This document shows positions 11,592 to 22,859 of a stretch of DNA of 64,000 nucleotides, one piece after another. The notes beneath the pieces were generated by a model, which was not told the DNA's origin, ran no database searches, and was given only the letters and a program-made list of their open reading frames with translations. Source of the DNA: Diplolepis rosae. Taxonomy: Eukaryota; Arthropoda; Insecta; Hymenoptera; Diplolepididae. The stretch lies in the NCBI GenBank assembly GCA_030998225.1, contig JAPYXD010000680.1, forward strand, positions 8,556,001 through 8,620,000. The letters run 5' to 3'. Each line of letters starts with the position of its first letter. The first letter of the stretch is position 1. The position numbers and the translations under genes are program-made.

Positions 11592-12473
11592 GAAAAGTTC
11601 TATCGTTTAGTGGAACAGAATGCGAAGTTCAACGTAAAGGGAAAACTCTGTTCGTTGGATCGCGTTACGGAGACATCTATAAATTAAAGAAAGAAGAAAC
11701 AGCGAATTTAACGCTCGGCATTGAAGATAAACACAAAGAAAATTGTCAGCATGTATGGCATCGGATATTCGGGCATAGGGATCCGCAGGCAATCAAGAGT
11801 TTGGAGAATAAACTTCTTGCTACGGGAATAAAGATTGAAGATTGCGGAATCAAGCAACCATGCGAATCCTGCATAAAAGGAAAAATGACTCGAAAGCCAT
11901 TTCCAAAAGAGTCTAACAGCAGCACGAGTTCAATTCTTGAATTCGAAAATTCGCAATTCGAAAAAACACCTAAATCAATTCGTTCGGATGAAGGAAGGGA
12001 GTATATAAACAACGAATTAAAGAGATACTTAAATGGTGAAGGGATTCGGGTTCAATATACAGTTGCATACACACCAGAACGAAACGGTGTGGCAGAAAGG
12101 AAGAATAGGACTCTGATTGAGATGGCGAGATGCATGCTCATTGATGCAGGCATGGATAAAAAATATTGGGGAGAAGCAGTAAATACCGTGAATTATTTAC
12201 AAAACTTACTTCCAACAAGATGTAGGGACAAAACACCATGCGAGTCATGGCACTCAAGGAAACCTGACGTCGAAGGCTTACGTTCAAGATCAAGAAAAGG
12301 TCAATAAGGAAGTCAGAATTCAAATTCCAAACGTCTTAACAGAAACTGCGAAGGAAGCCGAAGAAGAAAAAGAAGATAACTCTACCATTGAAGATGATTC
12401 CAGTGATCGTGAATTAAGCATCGAAAGTGAAGACAACACGGAAGACAATCAAGAAAACCAAGAAGAAAATAAT
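11592..12473 (+). pseudogene. Copia gag-pre-integrase and deleted integrase
   Basis: The frame reads GKTLFVGSRYGDIYKL, then HVWHRIFGHRDPQAI and CESCIKGK, the HHCC zinc-binding region. It then jumps from KPFPKESNS to FEKTPKSIRSDEGREY. The segment with the first catalytic Asp of the integrase core is thus missing, while SDEGREY and AYTPERNGVAERKNRT remain. The C-terminal part breaks after ESWHSRKPDVEGLR. The following acidic linker is open in a different frame from 12300, consistent with a second deletion. Confidence 0.85.
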
Positions 12474-14102
12474 TTGAGACATTCAGATCGCAGCAATAAG
12501 GGAGTTCCACCCTCCAGGTTCACGGCAGGATTAAGTTCAGTCTTGCAAAAGGAAGAAGAACCAAAAAATTTCAAGGAGGCTATGCAGAGCTTAAATAAAT
12601 CAGAATGGCAATCGGCAGTAGAAGAAGAAATGAAGTCACTAAAGAAGAATGGAACTTGGAAACTTATCGATCCACCACAAGAAGGAAGAATTATAGGATA
12701 CAAATGGGTTTTTAAATTAAAGAAAACTGCAGAAGGTGCGGTGAGTAAGTATAAAGCCAGGTTAGTCGCACAGGGTTTTTCTCAAAAATTCGGGATTGAT
12801 TATGAAGAAGTTTTCGCACCAGTTGTTCGTCAAACCACTTTTCGAACATTACTATCCATTGCAGGAAAAAGAAAAATGTTCATATACCATTACGATGTGA
12901 AAACAGCCTTCTTGAATGGGGACTTAAAGGAGACAATTCTGATGAAGCAGCCAGAAGGATTTGAGGTTTTAGGAAAAGAGCATATGGTATGTCAATTTAA
13001 CAAATCATTATATGGTTTAAAACAGGCTGCTAAGGCTTGGAACGAAAAGCTTCATAAAACACTCTTGAAGCATGGCTTCGTTCAAGGACAGGCTGATCCC
13101 TGTTTATATACAAAATTTACAGAACAAAGAAAAATTTTTCTGATCAGTTATGTAGATGACTTGATAATGGCAAGCAAGAGTGAGGAGGAAATTCTTCAAA
13201 CAGGCGAGGACTTAGGACGTTGCTTCAGTCTAATCAACCTTGGAAGATTGCACCATTATCTTGGAATTCAAATTGATCAGAGCGAGGAAGGGATATTTAG
13301 CATAAGTCAACCTCAATATATTGATGAAGTCCTCAAATCGGTTGGATTAAGTGATGCAAAAATATCAAAAATACCAGTGGATACTGGATATGTCAAGTCA
13401 AGAAAGGATGAAGAACCAATGGAAGATAATAACTCTTATCGGAAACTTATAGGAAAACTTCTATATATAGCAGTCAACACGAGACCAGACATTTCAGACA
13501 GCGTGTCTATTTCGAGCCAACACAACGTGGGGGCAACGGAAAGTGACTGGAATGAGGCAAAAAGGATCATTCTATATCTCAAAGGGACGAGAGAATTAAA
13601 ACTCAAACTCAGAAATTCTAAAAACAGCAATGAAGAATTATTGATTGGGTATGCAGATGCAGATTGGGCTGCAAACAGAAAAGGTAGAAAATCCAACAGT
13701 GGATATTTATTCAAATTTCAAGGGGCGGCAATCAGCTGGGCATCAAGGAAGCAGGATTGTGTAGCTCTTTCATCGACTGAAGCAGAGTACATTGCTCTTG
13801 CAGAAGCAAGGAAAGAAGCAATTTGGCTCAAAGAATTGCTGGGAGACTACGGGAAAGACCAGCTTGGACCAATAACAATTCTGGAGGACAACCAAGGCTG
13901 CTTAAAGATAATAGAAAACAAGAAATTTAGCAATCGGACAAAGCATATCTCCACAAAGTTTCATTACGCACGAGACTTGAAGAAAAGGGGTTTATTGGAG
14001 TTCCGGTATTGTCCAACAGAATTTATGGTGGCAGATATGTTGACAAAGCCACTGAACCACATAAAGTTGTCTGTATATCGCAAAGAGTGCGGGCTAATTT
14101 AG
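12474..14102 (+). CDS. Copia reverse transcriptase-RNase H (intact frame)
   Basis: 542 codons. RT motifs in order: YKWVFKLK, YKARLVAQGFSQ, DYEEVFAPVVR, DVKTAFLNGDL, KSLYGLKQAAKAW and the catalytic YVDDLIMA. RNase H follows with GYADADWA, ALSSTEAEYIAL and EDNQGCL, the Copia-type acidic residues, and ends TKHISTKFHYARDL and MLTKPL. The preceding linker is open upstream in the same frame, so 12474 is only the first ATG, not a true start: Copia pol is made as one polyprotein. No host role is suggested. Confidence 0.9.
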   Translation: MRHSDRSNKGVPPSRFTAGLSSVLQKEEEPKNFKEAMQSLNKSEWQSAVEEEMKSLKKNGTWKLIDPPQEGRIIGYKWVFKLKKTAEGAVSKYKARLVAQGFSQKFGIDYEEVFAPVVRQTTFRTLLSIAGKRKMFIYHYDVKTAFLNGDLKETILMKQPEGFEVLGKEHMVCQFNKSLYGLKQAAKAWNEKLHKTLLKHGFVQGQADPCLYTKFTEQRKIFLISYVDDLIMASKSEEEILQTGEDLGRCFSLINLGRLHHYLGIQIDQSEEGIFSISQPQYIDEVLKSVGLSDAKISKIPVDTGYVKSRKDEEPMEDNNSYRKLIGKLLYIAVNTRPDISDSVSISSQHNVGATESDWNEAKRIILYLKGTRELKLKLRNSKNSNEELLIGYADADWAANRKGRKSNSGYLFKFQGAAISWASRKQDCVALSSTEAEYIALAEARKEAIWLKELLGDYGKDQLGPITILEDNQGCLKIIENKKFSNRTKHISTKFHYARDLKKRGLLEFRYCPTEFMVADMLTKPLNHIKLSVYRKECGLI

Positions 14103-14154
14103 GGTCCGTTATGTTTTTTTTTGTCTGTTTCAGAACATCATCGTCGAGGAAGGG

Positions 14155-14516
14155 TGTTGGAAATACAATGTTGATATTAGTCATCACTACCTAGTACATA
14201 GATTCCAGAAATACAGAGAGAGGATTCAGATAGCTGAGAAGGTGTCCACTTTAGGGCACAGTACCTTTGTCTCCGACAGTTACAGTTGAACCTTTGACGC
14301 GAAAAGCTCATTAATAGCTTCCACAACTAATTTCAATATCCAAATTTATACTCAAGTGTTATTTACTTTTTCGGATCGTTATAACGTTGACAAAGTGTTT
14401 CTCAAATATATGTATTATATGTGAACTCTTGTGTTATTACTGGATTATACTTTCTCATTGTCTTTTTCCCAATCCTGTGTCCCGAACACGTAAATATAAA
14501 GTGGCATAAGCCAACA
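14155..14516 (+). repeat. Copia 3' LTR
   Basis: Begins TGTTGGAAATAC directly after a purine tract and ends ATAAGCCAACA. The TGTTGG...CCAACA ends are inverted, as is usual for LTRs. Length 362 bp. No second copy in the window. Confidence 0.75.
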
Positions 14517-14639
14517 AATTGCACTAAATGTCCTCTAACTGAAAGTTCAATTTTGGAACACTGACAAGAACTGATATTATGTAAACTGATTGATACTCCC
14601 TCAATCAAGAACAAAAATTTTCATCGTTTCAAATCCTTG

Positions 14640-15890
14640 ATAAAACTCTAAATGCTGGGTACAATTTTGTCGTTTTCACCCCTTATGTCATAGACTGTTT
14701 TCTGTAAGAAAATCCAGACGAGTTCCGCTTCCTGCTCCCTTGCCACTCCCCACTTAGCAAAGACGAAGAGTGCGTGCTCCGCATTATCTACAGGGGAATC
14801 GCAGTAGCAACACGTCTCCTCGTCTCTCTTCTTGAAATGCCTCAGGTACGCGTTGAAACCGCCATGGCCTGAGAGCGCTTGTGCCAAGTAGAATCCGACT
14901 TCACTGTGCTTTTTATCCAGCCTGGTGACGAGCTACGGGAATAGAATGTATGTATGGTCTCTTTCACGCGAGAGATTTCCTGTAGGTCGGATATACAGAT
15001 AAGCTCCTTACGGAGCTGAAAGGTCTCCTGCCTTTCCTTCGCCAATAGATCTATTGTCGGAACGCTCGCCAAGGCCAATACAGCACTCGTTGATACAGTT
15101 CTATATACTGAAAATATTCTCAGCGCGACACTTCTTTACGCAGAGAACAGCCTTCTCTGGATAGCATGGTTTTGCCGGGCGCCAACTCAGACCGGAGCTG
15201 CATAAAGCAGCTTCAAATGCGCCACACTCGTCACCAGTCTTCTCGTTGCTTCCCTGGGTCCACCAATGATGGGCATGAGCCGAGCCAAGTTTGCTCCACA
15301 TTGATGGCCTTGGCAGTCACGATTTGTAGGTGTTCACCGAAACTAAGCCTTTGATCCAACTGCACCCCCAGGTACTTGATGCTTGTTTTCCACTCAACGT
15401 CATGTTCACCAAGAACAATCTCTCGGTACTGAAAGAAACTCCTGTCTGCGACTAGCAAAGCCTCAGTTTTTTCAGGGGCCAGTTTCAAGCTTCTGATATC
15501 TAACCAACGCTTAACTTACCACAGACTCTTATTGAGCCCCAGCTCCAGGATTCCGACGTCTTCAGCGGCAGACACGACAAGTGCGTTATCCACGAAACCA
15601 ATGATGCTCGTTTCAGCAGGTAGGTCCGAACGCAGGAAATCGTCATACATCACGTTCTAAGCAAGTGGCCCTACCCGCGACCCCTGAGGAATGCCATATG
15701 TCATTTCTTCTTTGAGAGACCATTTGTCGCCCTCATGTATCAACCACCTGTCGCTTAGATAGTCATCTACCATCCGCAACAGGTAGTCTGGAACCTTCTT
15801 CTACACCATCGCTTCGATGCCCGACAGCCTTACTGAGGCTGTCCTCAAGGAGGAGGATCTGGGCCTCGAAGACTTCGAAAAGATCGTCTG
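14640..15890 (-). pseudogene. R1-like LINE: EN fragment and reverse transcriptase C-terminal part
   Basis: Reading leftwards: LFEVFEAQILLLEDSLSKAVG (endonuclease, about 15890-15830), MTYGIPQGSRVGPL and a degenerate FVDNA in place of FADD. Next come LKLAPEKTEALLVADRS, WKTSIKYLGVQLDQRLSFGE, LASVPTIDLLAKERQETF and YLAQALSGHGGFNAYL. It ends with the C-terminal zinc-finger region ETCCYCDSPVDNAEHALF. Several stops and frameshifts; EN-RT linking sequence is deleted. It is the 3' half of the copy whose 5' half is at 20959-21585. Confidence 0.87.
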
Positions 15891-15959
15891 ACGTTGCAAT
15901 TTCTATAAACTTAGGCAACTCACACTCCGGTGTCACGCCCCCAAGGAGTTCGATATTCC

Positions 15960-17440
15960 ACAAAAAAAAATATACCGCGGGCGCCAGACCTTGCTTGGGT
16001 CAAAACTAAAATTCACTGTCAACCAACAACAATGCTAAAAGAACACTACAACTCCAAATTAAGTAGTTCGATTCGAAATTTACTCCCGAGACCGTAACAC
16101 CGGAATCTACGTGTCACAAATGGCTACACTAGCTCAGTTCGCTCCTTCAGGGTCAATGGTAGAGCGCGGGGTTCGTAGGTGTCCTGAAAAATCAATCTGC
16201 GGCGGGAGAATTCAATCAAAGTAACAGCACAATTAAATAAAGAATAAAAAGACGTTTATTTTTATTACTAACGCTCGTACAATGTATTACCTAACCTAAA
16301 ATGTGACCGCCTATAAGTGGACACGACACGCAACACTAACTAATCTTCTATGCCATTCATACTATTCGCTTAACATACCTAACCTACGCTAATTCTACAA
16401 ACTTGTCCCACCCGCACAAATTAGACACTAACAATAATATTTTGATGGTAAATAGTCGGTCTCGGGCCACGCTATGTCGCTAATTATATTCCCCGAGACT
16501 TACAGCCAAAGGAAAGAAAAAACTGCGCCACGCTACACTATACTATCGCTTATTACAGAAATCCTCCCCTCTCTTTTGCTACAGAACTTACCGGCCACGC
16601 GACTAGTTTCGTAACACTAATAAGAAAAACTATCCACAATCTATTTTCAACCGCTATTTACTACAATTTGTTGTATATAACTGACCTCGAAAATTAACTC
16701 ACCAGCCACACGATCTATTATACCCCAGTAAATTGGTAATATTGAATGCCGAACATGTTCATATAAATCACATAAATCATAAAATACTCTTAAGCAAATA
16801 AAGTGTGGTACGGTCGAGGGTATTTTACTACTTGCACGTGGCTTGGCTTGTAGCCGCCATTATGTAAAGCTGAACAGCCCGAGCAAACCAACTATTAACA
16901 AAAACTCTTACCTCGACTCAATTATCCTCCGTCCGCTCTTACATCGAAATTCCTCACATTCGACAACTTATTATAGGTAAATTTAGCGGAATCGGATCGT
17001 CCTGTTTTATTTTACAACTTCGAAGTCCTTCTACTCTTTTTCTTTCCTTTACAAAAATCCTTTTATAATTCTCCTCTTTACATAAATCGAACCAGGCCGT
17101 GCAAACCTAATGGAAAGGTGGTGGACCGTTAGCAACTAGCGCCGCGTACAGCACTGCGCATGAACTACCATTATATGTGCACGCGTTAGTGTATATACAT
17201 GCATACGTAGGTTCTTTAAATGTGTTACAAAGAATATATTCAAATAAAATTAAAAGGAAATTGAAGATTTAGCGCGAAATTGTGAAAATTTAATTCAAGA
17301 GTGAGAAGTTATGTTGATATCAACTCACTCTTTAATTACATTTACACAATTTTGCCTTAAATCATGGTTTTCTCGTCATAAATAAAAATCAAAAATATCT
17401 GTAATTTGTATTTTTATTTTCAGAAAATATAGTTGCTTAG
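15960..17440. other. Left part of the inserted element, no gene recognised
   Basis: Moderately GC-rich sequence with many stops on both strands. CAACTAGCGCCGCGTACA (about 17140) recurs at about 19580 in the same orientation, suggesting an internal direct repeat or paired element ends. Confidence 0.4.
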
Positions 17441-17586
17441 CACATTTTGCGTTGATTTTTGTATTAAAAGATAATCGAACACTTTGTGGGGTCGAGATAG
17501 CTCTCTTCGGTGTTGTGTGAAAGTCTTCTCCAAGTACATCCTTGCTGCTTCCTGCTTCTGGGATATCTTTTGAATCTTTTTTCTGG
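17394..17586 (-). CDS. Downstream exon of the THAP-domain gene (tentative)
   Basis: After a CCAG acceptor (17587-17588) an open frame reads KKDSKDIPEAGSSKDVL, then EDFHTTPKRAISTPQSV and ends at a stop near 17394. A TP-[KR] motif after an acidic/Ser-rich linker is common downstream of THAP domains. It may splice from the donor at 19134-19139. Lower confidence because the 3' half becomes low complexity. Confidence 0.4.
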
Positions 17587-17837
17587 AATATAGATTAAAA
17601 GCATTTAATTTATATGAATATTTGAAATTTATTTCGTAGGTATTTTATAAAATAAATAAAAATAAATTTTATAAAATAAAACTCCAGTCACATGTTTCGC
17701 GAAATTGTGGTGGGAATTTCTGACATTGTGGAATTTGTATTGGCAATTCTCAGCAATTTTTACATAAATAATCCTTTGTAATTTTATACTATATATGTAC
17801 TTGCATCTATATCTTCAGTAACATTTAGACAGAAGTA

Positions 17838-18838
17838 CACTGCCGGTCGAAATTATTTGTTCACTTGTTGTTTCAGCTATTCCTAAAGTGTCTTAATTTT
17901 TATGATAATAAGTTGAAATTTTTTTCCTATCATAAAATAAAAGTTAATAAAATTTTGCAAATGACAAATAAAGCAAAATAAAAAATAATAAAATAAATTA
18001 AATAACAAAATTGAAGAAATTTTTTTTTTCGCAGAAAAATTTCTTCAATTTATATTGGAAAATACCATCTAGTTTTAAATAACGTTGGATTAATTCTGAA
18101 TCATAGGTTGATAAGGTCGATATAGTAGAGTTCCGTTGTCACGTACAGTGATACACTCTTCTAATGATCGACATAATCGACTGAAATGATTTAGAAAAAT
18201 CAGAAAAAATAACAAAATGTTAATTTTATAAAAAAATATTTCAAAAAACTTGAAATTTCAGTCATTTTGAAAAATATTAACAACTCTGAAATTAATTAAG
18301 ATTTTTAAAAGTTTTTTGTCTCATTTAAATAGTAGGTTTTCCTAGTATTTTGCTAACTAATCAAGATATTTTCAGATTTTTTTTCCTGGCGTCAAAAATG
18401 ATACAAAAAGGTCATAAAATTTTAAAAATGTGTAGCTACTTACAAGAAATTTTTAAAAACCAATGTGTATCATATTTTAATAAAATTTATAGATTACTGT
18501 CTTCATTTGAAAATTTTCGACATGTTTGTACCATGTTTGACCCCAGGGTAGAATCCAAAAGTAAAATTCTAAAAATATCTTGATAAGTTAACAAAATACT
18601 ATGAAGAGTCACCTTCAAAATGAGACCAGAAACGTTTAAAGGTCTTAATTAATTTCAGTGTTATTAATATTTATTCAAAAAGATCGAAATTTGACGTTTT
18701 TTGCAATAGATTCTTATAAAATTATCATTTTGCCTTCAACTTGGGCTCACTAGATGCAAAATTTAAATAATTATAAAAATTAAGACACTTTAAGAATAGC
18801 TAACACAGCAGGTGAATAAATAATTTTGACCAGTAGTG
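17838..18838. mobile_element. Non-autonomous Tc1/mariner-type element, 68-bp TIRs
   Basis: Starts CACTGCCGGTCGAAATTATT and ends ATAATTTTGACCAGTAGTG. The TIRs of about 68 bp include AAGTGTCTTAATTTTTAT and its inverse. Flanked by TA on both sides. 1001 bp with no transposase. A partial relative is at 26783-27150. It sits between the two THAP-gene exons. Confidence 0.85.
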
Positions 18839-19139
18839 TATATACTACTTTTTTAGTTTGGTGTCTCAAAAATTACGTGCTAGAATTTTATTGTCATTCC
18901 TAAGGAAGTTTTAGATACTTCATCGAAGTTTCTTGTACTATTTTATGTAAATTTTCTTACGATTTTTACATTTTTTCACATTTTCAAAGTTTACTTCGAA
19001 ACAGGGCTCATATATGTAATATTTTATTTATTGCACTTAAAATTTTAGAAATAAAGATCACTAATGAGGACTCTGATCAGAGTCGAAAAGTTTGAAATTA
19101 TATACAATATCGTATGAAATTAAAAATATTGTTACTTAC

Positions 19140-19511
19140 GTGGGCAAACTGCACGCTACTTTCTTCAAAGTCTCGTTTGCCTTCTGCAGGTTTTTCTACT
19201 TCGGGAATAAAAATTTCGAAGTCTGATGGGGAAGAAACACTCGCCGGTTTAATGTTCACATCACTTCCACTCGACGCATCACTACATGACGGTAAATTTA
19301 ACGTCGGAAAAATGTCGATGACAAATAAAAAATTGTCTTTCTAGTACTTCGAGGTATCCTAACCTCGACAAGTAGGGATTTGAGCTTGCTTCTATCCATC
19401 GTTGTCCGGCATTTTCTTTCTTCGGAAACCGATGAATTGACACATTGTTCTTCCGACCCCTTTTGGAGGTACACCCACTCACAGCACACTGAATTTCGTA
19501 CTTCGAATTCA
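19140..19511 (-). CDS. THAP zinc-finger exon with a frameshift
   Basis: From ATG 19511 the frame encodes a full C2CH THAP finger. CAVSGC supplies the first two Cys, HRFPKKENAGQRW the conserved Pro/Trp, and FICHRHFSD the final Cys and His. THAP domains bind DNA. After KFT the frame hits a stop, but the next frame continues open through SSGSDVNIKPASVSSPSDFE to a GTAAGT donor (19134-19139). A small indel near 19295 has probably broken the gene, or the base call is wrong. It lies within the 15889-20958 insert, so it may be the element's own gene or a captured host exon. Confidence 0.72.
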
Positions 19512-20939
19512 TTTTAAATGATTATAAAGCGCGATCGCGTACGAAGCCGTTCCCTTTGCCGCACTCCGCCCGCTTCCGACAACTAGCGCCGCGTACACCA
19601 CCGCACATGAACTGTCCTACGGAGACACCCAATACATTAGAGGTCGACCTGCCCTGAATAGAACCTCTTGTTACTCCACTCAACACGACGCAAGTCCGAC
19701 AGAAGACAAAGTCAAAATCGTAGTGTTCTCCAAGTTGTCCCCTCTCTCTCCAAAATTGAACCATACCTCCTCTCCACCAGCAGGACTTGTTCACGCCGCA
19801 ACCTTATGCCGCATCTCCATTGATAATGTGGGTGCGCTGTAGTTGACGTTCCGACGTAGCTTCTCCTATCTTTTCCCATTGGTGGGTTGGATCGCCATGC
19901 GAATTATTGCTCTTGGACTCACCCGTGATTGGCTGGGAATCTCAAACAGTACTACCAGTTTTGGTTCTGCACTCTAAAACACACTGGATGGTATCCTCTC
20001 CTTCTAACCATGGTTCTGTCTCCTTTCAACCAATGGTAAAACTAACGCGCCTGCCTGTACATTATCAGGACACGTCCAATTGTCATCCAGGGTTGGATAT
20101 TCGATCCGGGTCTCACCCGGAACTTGCCAAGGGTCTCGGCCAGGGTTGGGTAGTACTCTCTCGTCCTCATCCGGAACACGCCTAGAGTCTCGAACGTTGA
20201 AGTACGTATTCACCCTTATTCTTGCTGGTTACGCTCAGGGATGTATGTCAGTCCTGGTCTCACCCGGAACTTGCCCAGGGTCTCGGACTTGGTGATAGGC
20301 TGCAACACTGACGTCCTCGCTGGTAACCGTAACTTGATGCGTTAACATTCTATCCTATACATTTTATAACGCCATGGTCAGGGTTGGGTAGACACTCTCT
20401 GTTATGGCGCGAGTGTCTAACTTTTCTTAATATGCGAACGTCTGCCTGTCTCTGAGTTGAGACAGACACTAAATCTTGGTAAACCAATGGTAATAGGTTC
20501 ACTCCATGCCATCGCTAAACGGCGGTCATTGCTAATCCCGACCAATGGGAATGGATCCTTGCTACTGAGCTTATCGGAGATGGCGTGACTGGTGGATCCA
20601 ACGTGGCTGGTAGAAGGTGGCGTATCGGTTGTGTCCAACGTTAGATGCTCTCTCTCCATTGTTGTCTCTCCGGCAGTGATATAAAAAGAGACAAAACTCA
20701 CATATACTTTTTGTTTAAAATGTTCAAATGAATTTCCCGGTAGTGGAGCGTCAGGTTATAAGCAACTTACAGTTGATCAGCGCAAAATGAAATTATATAA
20801 AATTATCTATTTATATGTCTCGAAGCTCTTTGCCATACTTTAAACTAAGACCTATTCCATACACAAAGCGAAATTTCGCAATATAAAATTGTAATAAAAT
20901 AAAACTTAACGAACATGGCCGCGTAGGTGGCGTTGTGAG
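19512..20939. other. GC-rich right part of the inserted element
   Basis: Contains imperfect repeats of TCTCACCCGGAACTTGCC (about 20112 and 20258) and GGGTCTCGGxC. An isolated GATATAAAAAGAGAC, TATA-like, is near 20680. The minus-strand ORF 20417-20701 has no recognisable family. Confidence 0.4.
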
Positions 20940-20958
20940 TCGTAGAAATTCTACGTCA

Positions 20959-21585
20959 CAATCATTAGTAGAGAAGTAGCAGCTATACACACGTACACCT
21001 GCCACCTCCATCCAAATGAACCCTACGTTGGACTCCAGAAAATCCCCGATGCTCAAATCAGGACTATAGACAAGGATCCTGGTCCTCTGTGATGCATCCT
21101 GGAGCCAAGCAGAGTTTTCGGACCATTTGTACTGCTCACTGCTCATCTCCCTGGCAGTCTGCATCAGGAGGTCCTCGGCGTCGTTCCACCTTCCGAGCTT
21201 GAGCTGCAGGAACTTCACTTCCCGCCTCTCAACCTCCGATGCTCTTCCCGGAACACTGGGCAGGAATTGCTACCGGATACATGGGCAACATTTTTCTCGC
21301 CCCTGTTTGAATATGTCAGGCACCTCGAAGGTGCCTTAGAATCTTTGGCCACGTGCTTCGCGGCGCCACGCCTCCAACATGCACCTTTCCTGTCGGGATT
21401 GTTGCAGCCACGAGATATATGGCTATACTCGAGGCACCGAAAACACCGAGAAACTTCTGCATGTTCTTGGATGCTGCACTCTACCCACCCGATTCTGACT
21501 CTCCCGAATTGAAGTAGACGTGCTGCGTCTGCCTCAGCCAATTGGATCACTGCGGTCTTCACTCCATCAAAGCGAGTGAAGAGCC
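20959..21585 (-). pseudogene. R1-like LINE: gag C-terminus and endonuclease N-terminus
   Basis: The gag part reads GRVRIGWVECSIQEHAEVSR, then CCHC knuckles CFRCLEYSHISRGC and CWRRGAAKHVAKDS, of which the second is degenerate, and ends NSCPVFREEHRRL. The endonuclease starts MKFLQLKLGRWNDAEDLLMQ (21218) and runs to VYSCYFSTND, where the 5 kb element interrupts it. A short deletion after TAREM removes part of the EN core. Gag is 5'-truncated. With 14640-15890 it forms one split copy. Confidence 0.87.
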
Positions 21586-21984
21586 TGCAGGACTAAAACT
21601 TATACTAAAAAACTGAAAGATTAAAAACTAAAAAAATTGAACACTGACTATTTTGAATAAGTAACTATAGTAGAAAACAAGAATACTATTTGGCGGAGAA
21701 AATAACAGTAAATTATAAAAGTATAAAAACATAGATTGACAAATATCTGCATTTATATATATTAAGGTGGCAGTTATTCTGTCGATGTTGAAGTTTCTTA
21801 GCTCTACCCCCTTGAAAACAAACACGTTATTCCAAAAAAAATGTTGTGCAAAGTTTGAAGTAAATTGGATATCATTACCACGTTCCACCCAGCGGTTAAG
21901 ATTTTAAATGCAAATTACACAACTTCTATGGAAATTGGCCGAAAATTCTGAAACTTGGCAAAGTTATAGTCTATGATAATAGGT

Positions 21985-22270
21985 ACAATTGAATTGAGCT
22001 TTGGAATACTTTATCGAAGCCCATAAAGTAAGGACAAGTTCGTTAACCAGCAACATCCGGCCAAAATTATGAAAATAAGAACATTTTATGTGTTTCTGAA
22101 ATAATCGAAAATTACAATATTGATTTCTGATAGTGCTTATAAATCTCTACTAATTATCTTTATAACTTTTTTCGATTAAATTAAAATCAGAAAAGTTGTC
22201 CTATGTTAAAATTTGAAAAAATTCAATATCAAAATTCCATCTTTCAGTTAAATTATACGAGAAAAGTTAG
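21985..22270. repeat. Dispersed repeat, second copy 53484-53775
   Basis: AATTGAATTGAGCTTTGG, AAGGACAAGTTCGTTAACCA, AAATCTCTA and TTAAATTATACGAGA occur in the same order and spacing in both copies. No TIRs or ORF visible. Confidence 0.7.
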
Positions 22271-22506
22271 CATTGCATTCATATTGTAAAAATGTAGTGA
22301 AATCATGAATATTTTTAATAATTTGAAATTAGATTGTGACATCCCTACTTTCCCCTTGGTTGCCAGACGCTTCAGTCAGCCAGGGTTTGGTAGGAGTGGG
22401 GGAGTAGGGAATGAAAATAACTGTTGAGGCGGTTGAGTATAATTTAACATGTAATTTATTAATAAAGGTAAATAGAAAAGAATACATAAAGATATAAGAC
22501 ATGTTA

Positions 22507-22650
22507 TGACGGGATGTGTGCGTGTATGTGTGCGTGTGAGTGGATATAAACATAGATCGTTGTGTGCCGGTGTCCGTGTAATAGAGTTTACGTGTGCGTG
22601 TGTTTGCGCGTAGGTGTGTGTGTGTGTGTGTGCGCGTGCGCGAAAGCGTG
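22507..22650. repeat. GT-rich microsatellite tract
   Basis: Interrupted (GT)n and GTGTGCGT tracts, the longest about 20 bp of pure GT near 22615. Confidence 0.85.
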
Positions 22651-22859
22651 TGATTGCCGGACTGTGCGTAAGCGGAGTGCGTGTGAGGAAAGACTGGGCA
22701 CTGGCCTATTAGTTCGTGTTCTGGAATAAATGAAAACAGTGTTATTTATTGTTTGCGTTGTGCTATGATATCGGTCCGGTGCACGAGCCTCCGGGTAACG
22801 CTCAAATCGCCTCCGATCCCCCCTCCTTCTGGTACGTACGGTCCGTCTAGTCGGAGTCA

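Larger units (their letters stand above)
11592..14516 (+). mobile_element. Ty1/Copia LTR retrotransposon, 5'-truncated
   Basis: Pol homology starts in the gag-pre-integrase region and runs through integrase remnants, reverse transcriptase and RNase H. A purine tract (GAGGAAGGG, 14146-14154) and a 3' LTR follow. There is no gag, protease or 5' LTR. The element is dead through truncation and internal deletions, but the RT-RNase H frame is still open for 542 codons, suggesting a fairly young loss. Confidence 0.9.
15889..20958 (-). mobile_element. 5 kb TIR element inserted in the R1-like LINE, carries THAP exons
   Basis: Ends are TGACGTTGCAATTTCTATAA (15889-15908) and the inverted TGACGTAGAATTTCTACGA (20940-20958). 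Each end abuts LINE endonuclease codons: ...CYFSTND on the right side and LFEVFEAQ on the left. The 8-bp flanks (agatcgtc and caatcatt) match at 4 of 8 positions, a weak candidate duplication. It holds a THAP-domain exon and a second exon. P elements have THAP-containing transposases and 8-bp duplications, so a P-like origin is possible, but I see no transposase core. Confidence 0.5.

Noticed and set aside
20417..20701. 94-codon minus-strand ORF
   Set aside because: No recognisable domain and it sits in the GC-rich part of the inserted element where chance ORFs are frequent.
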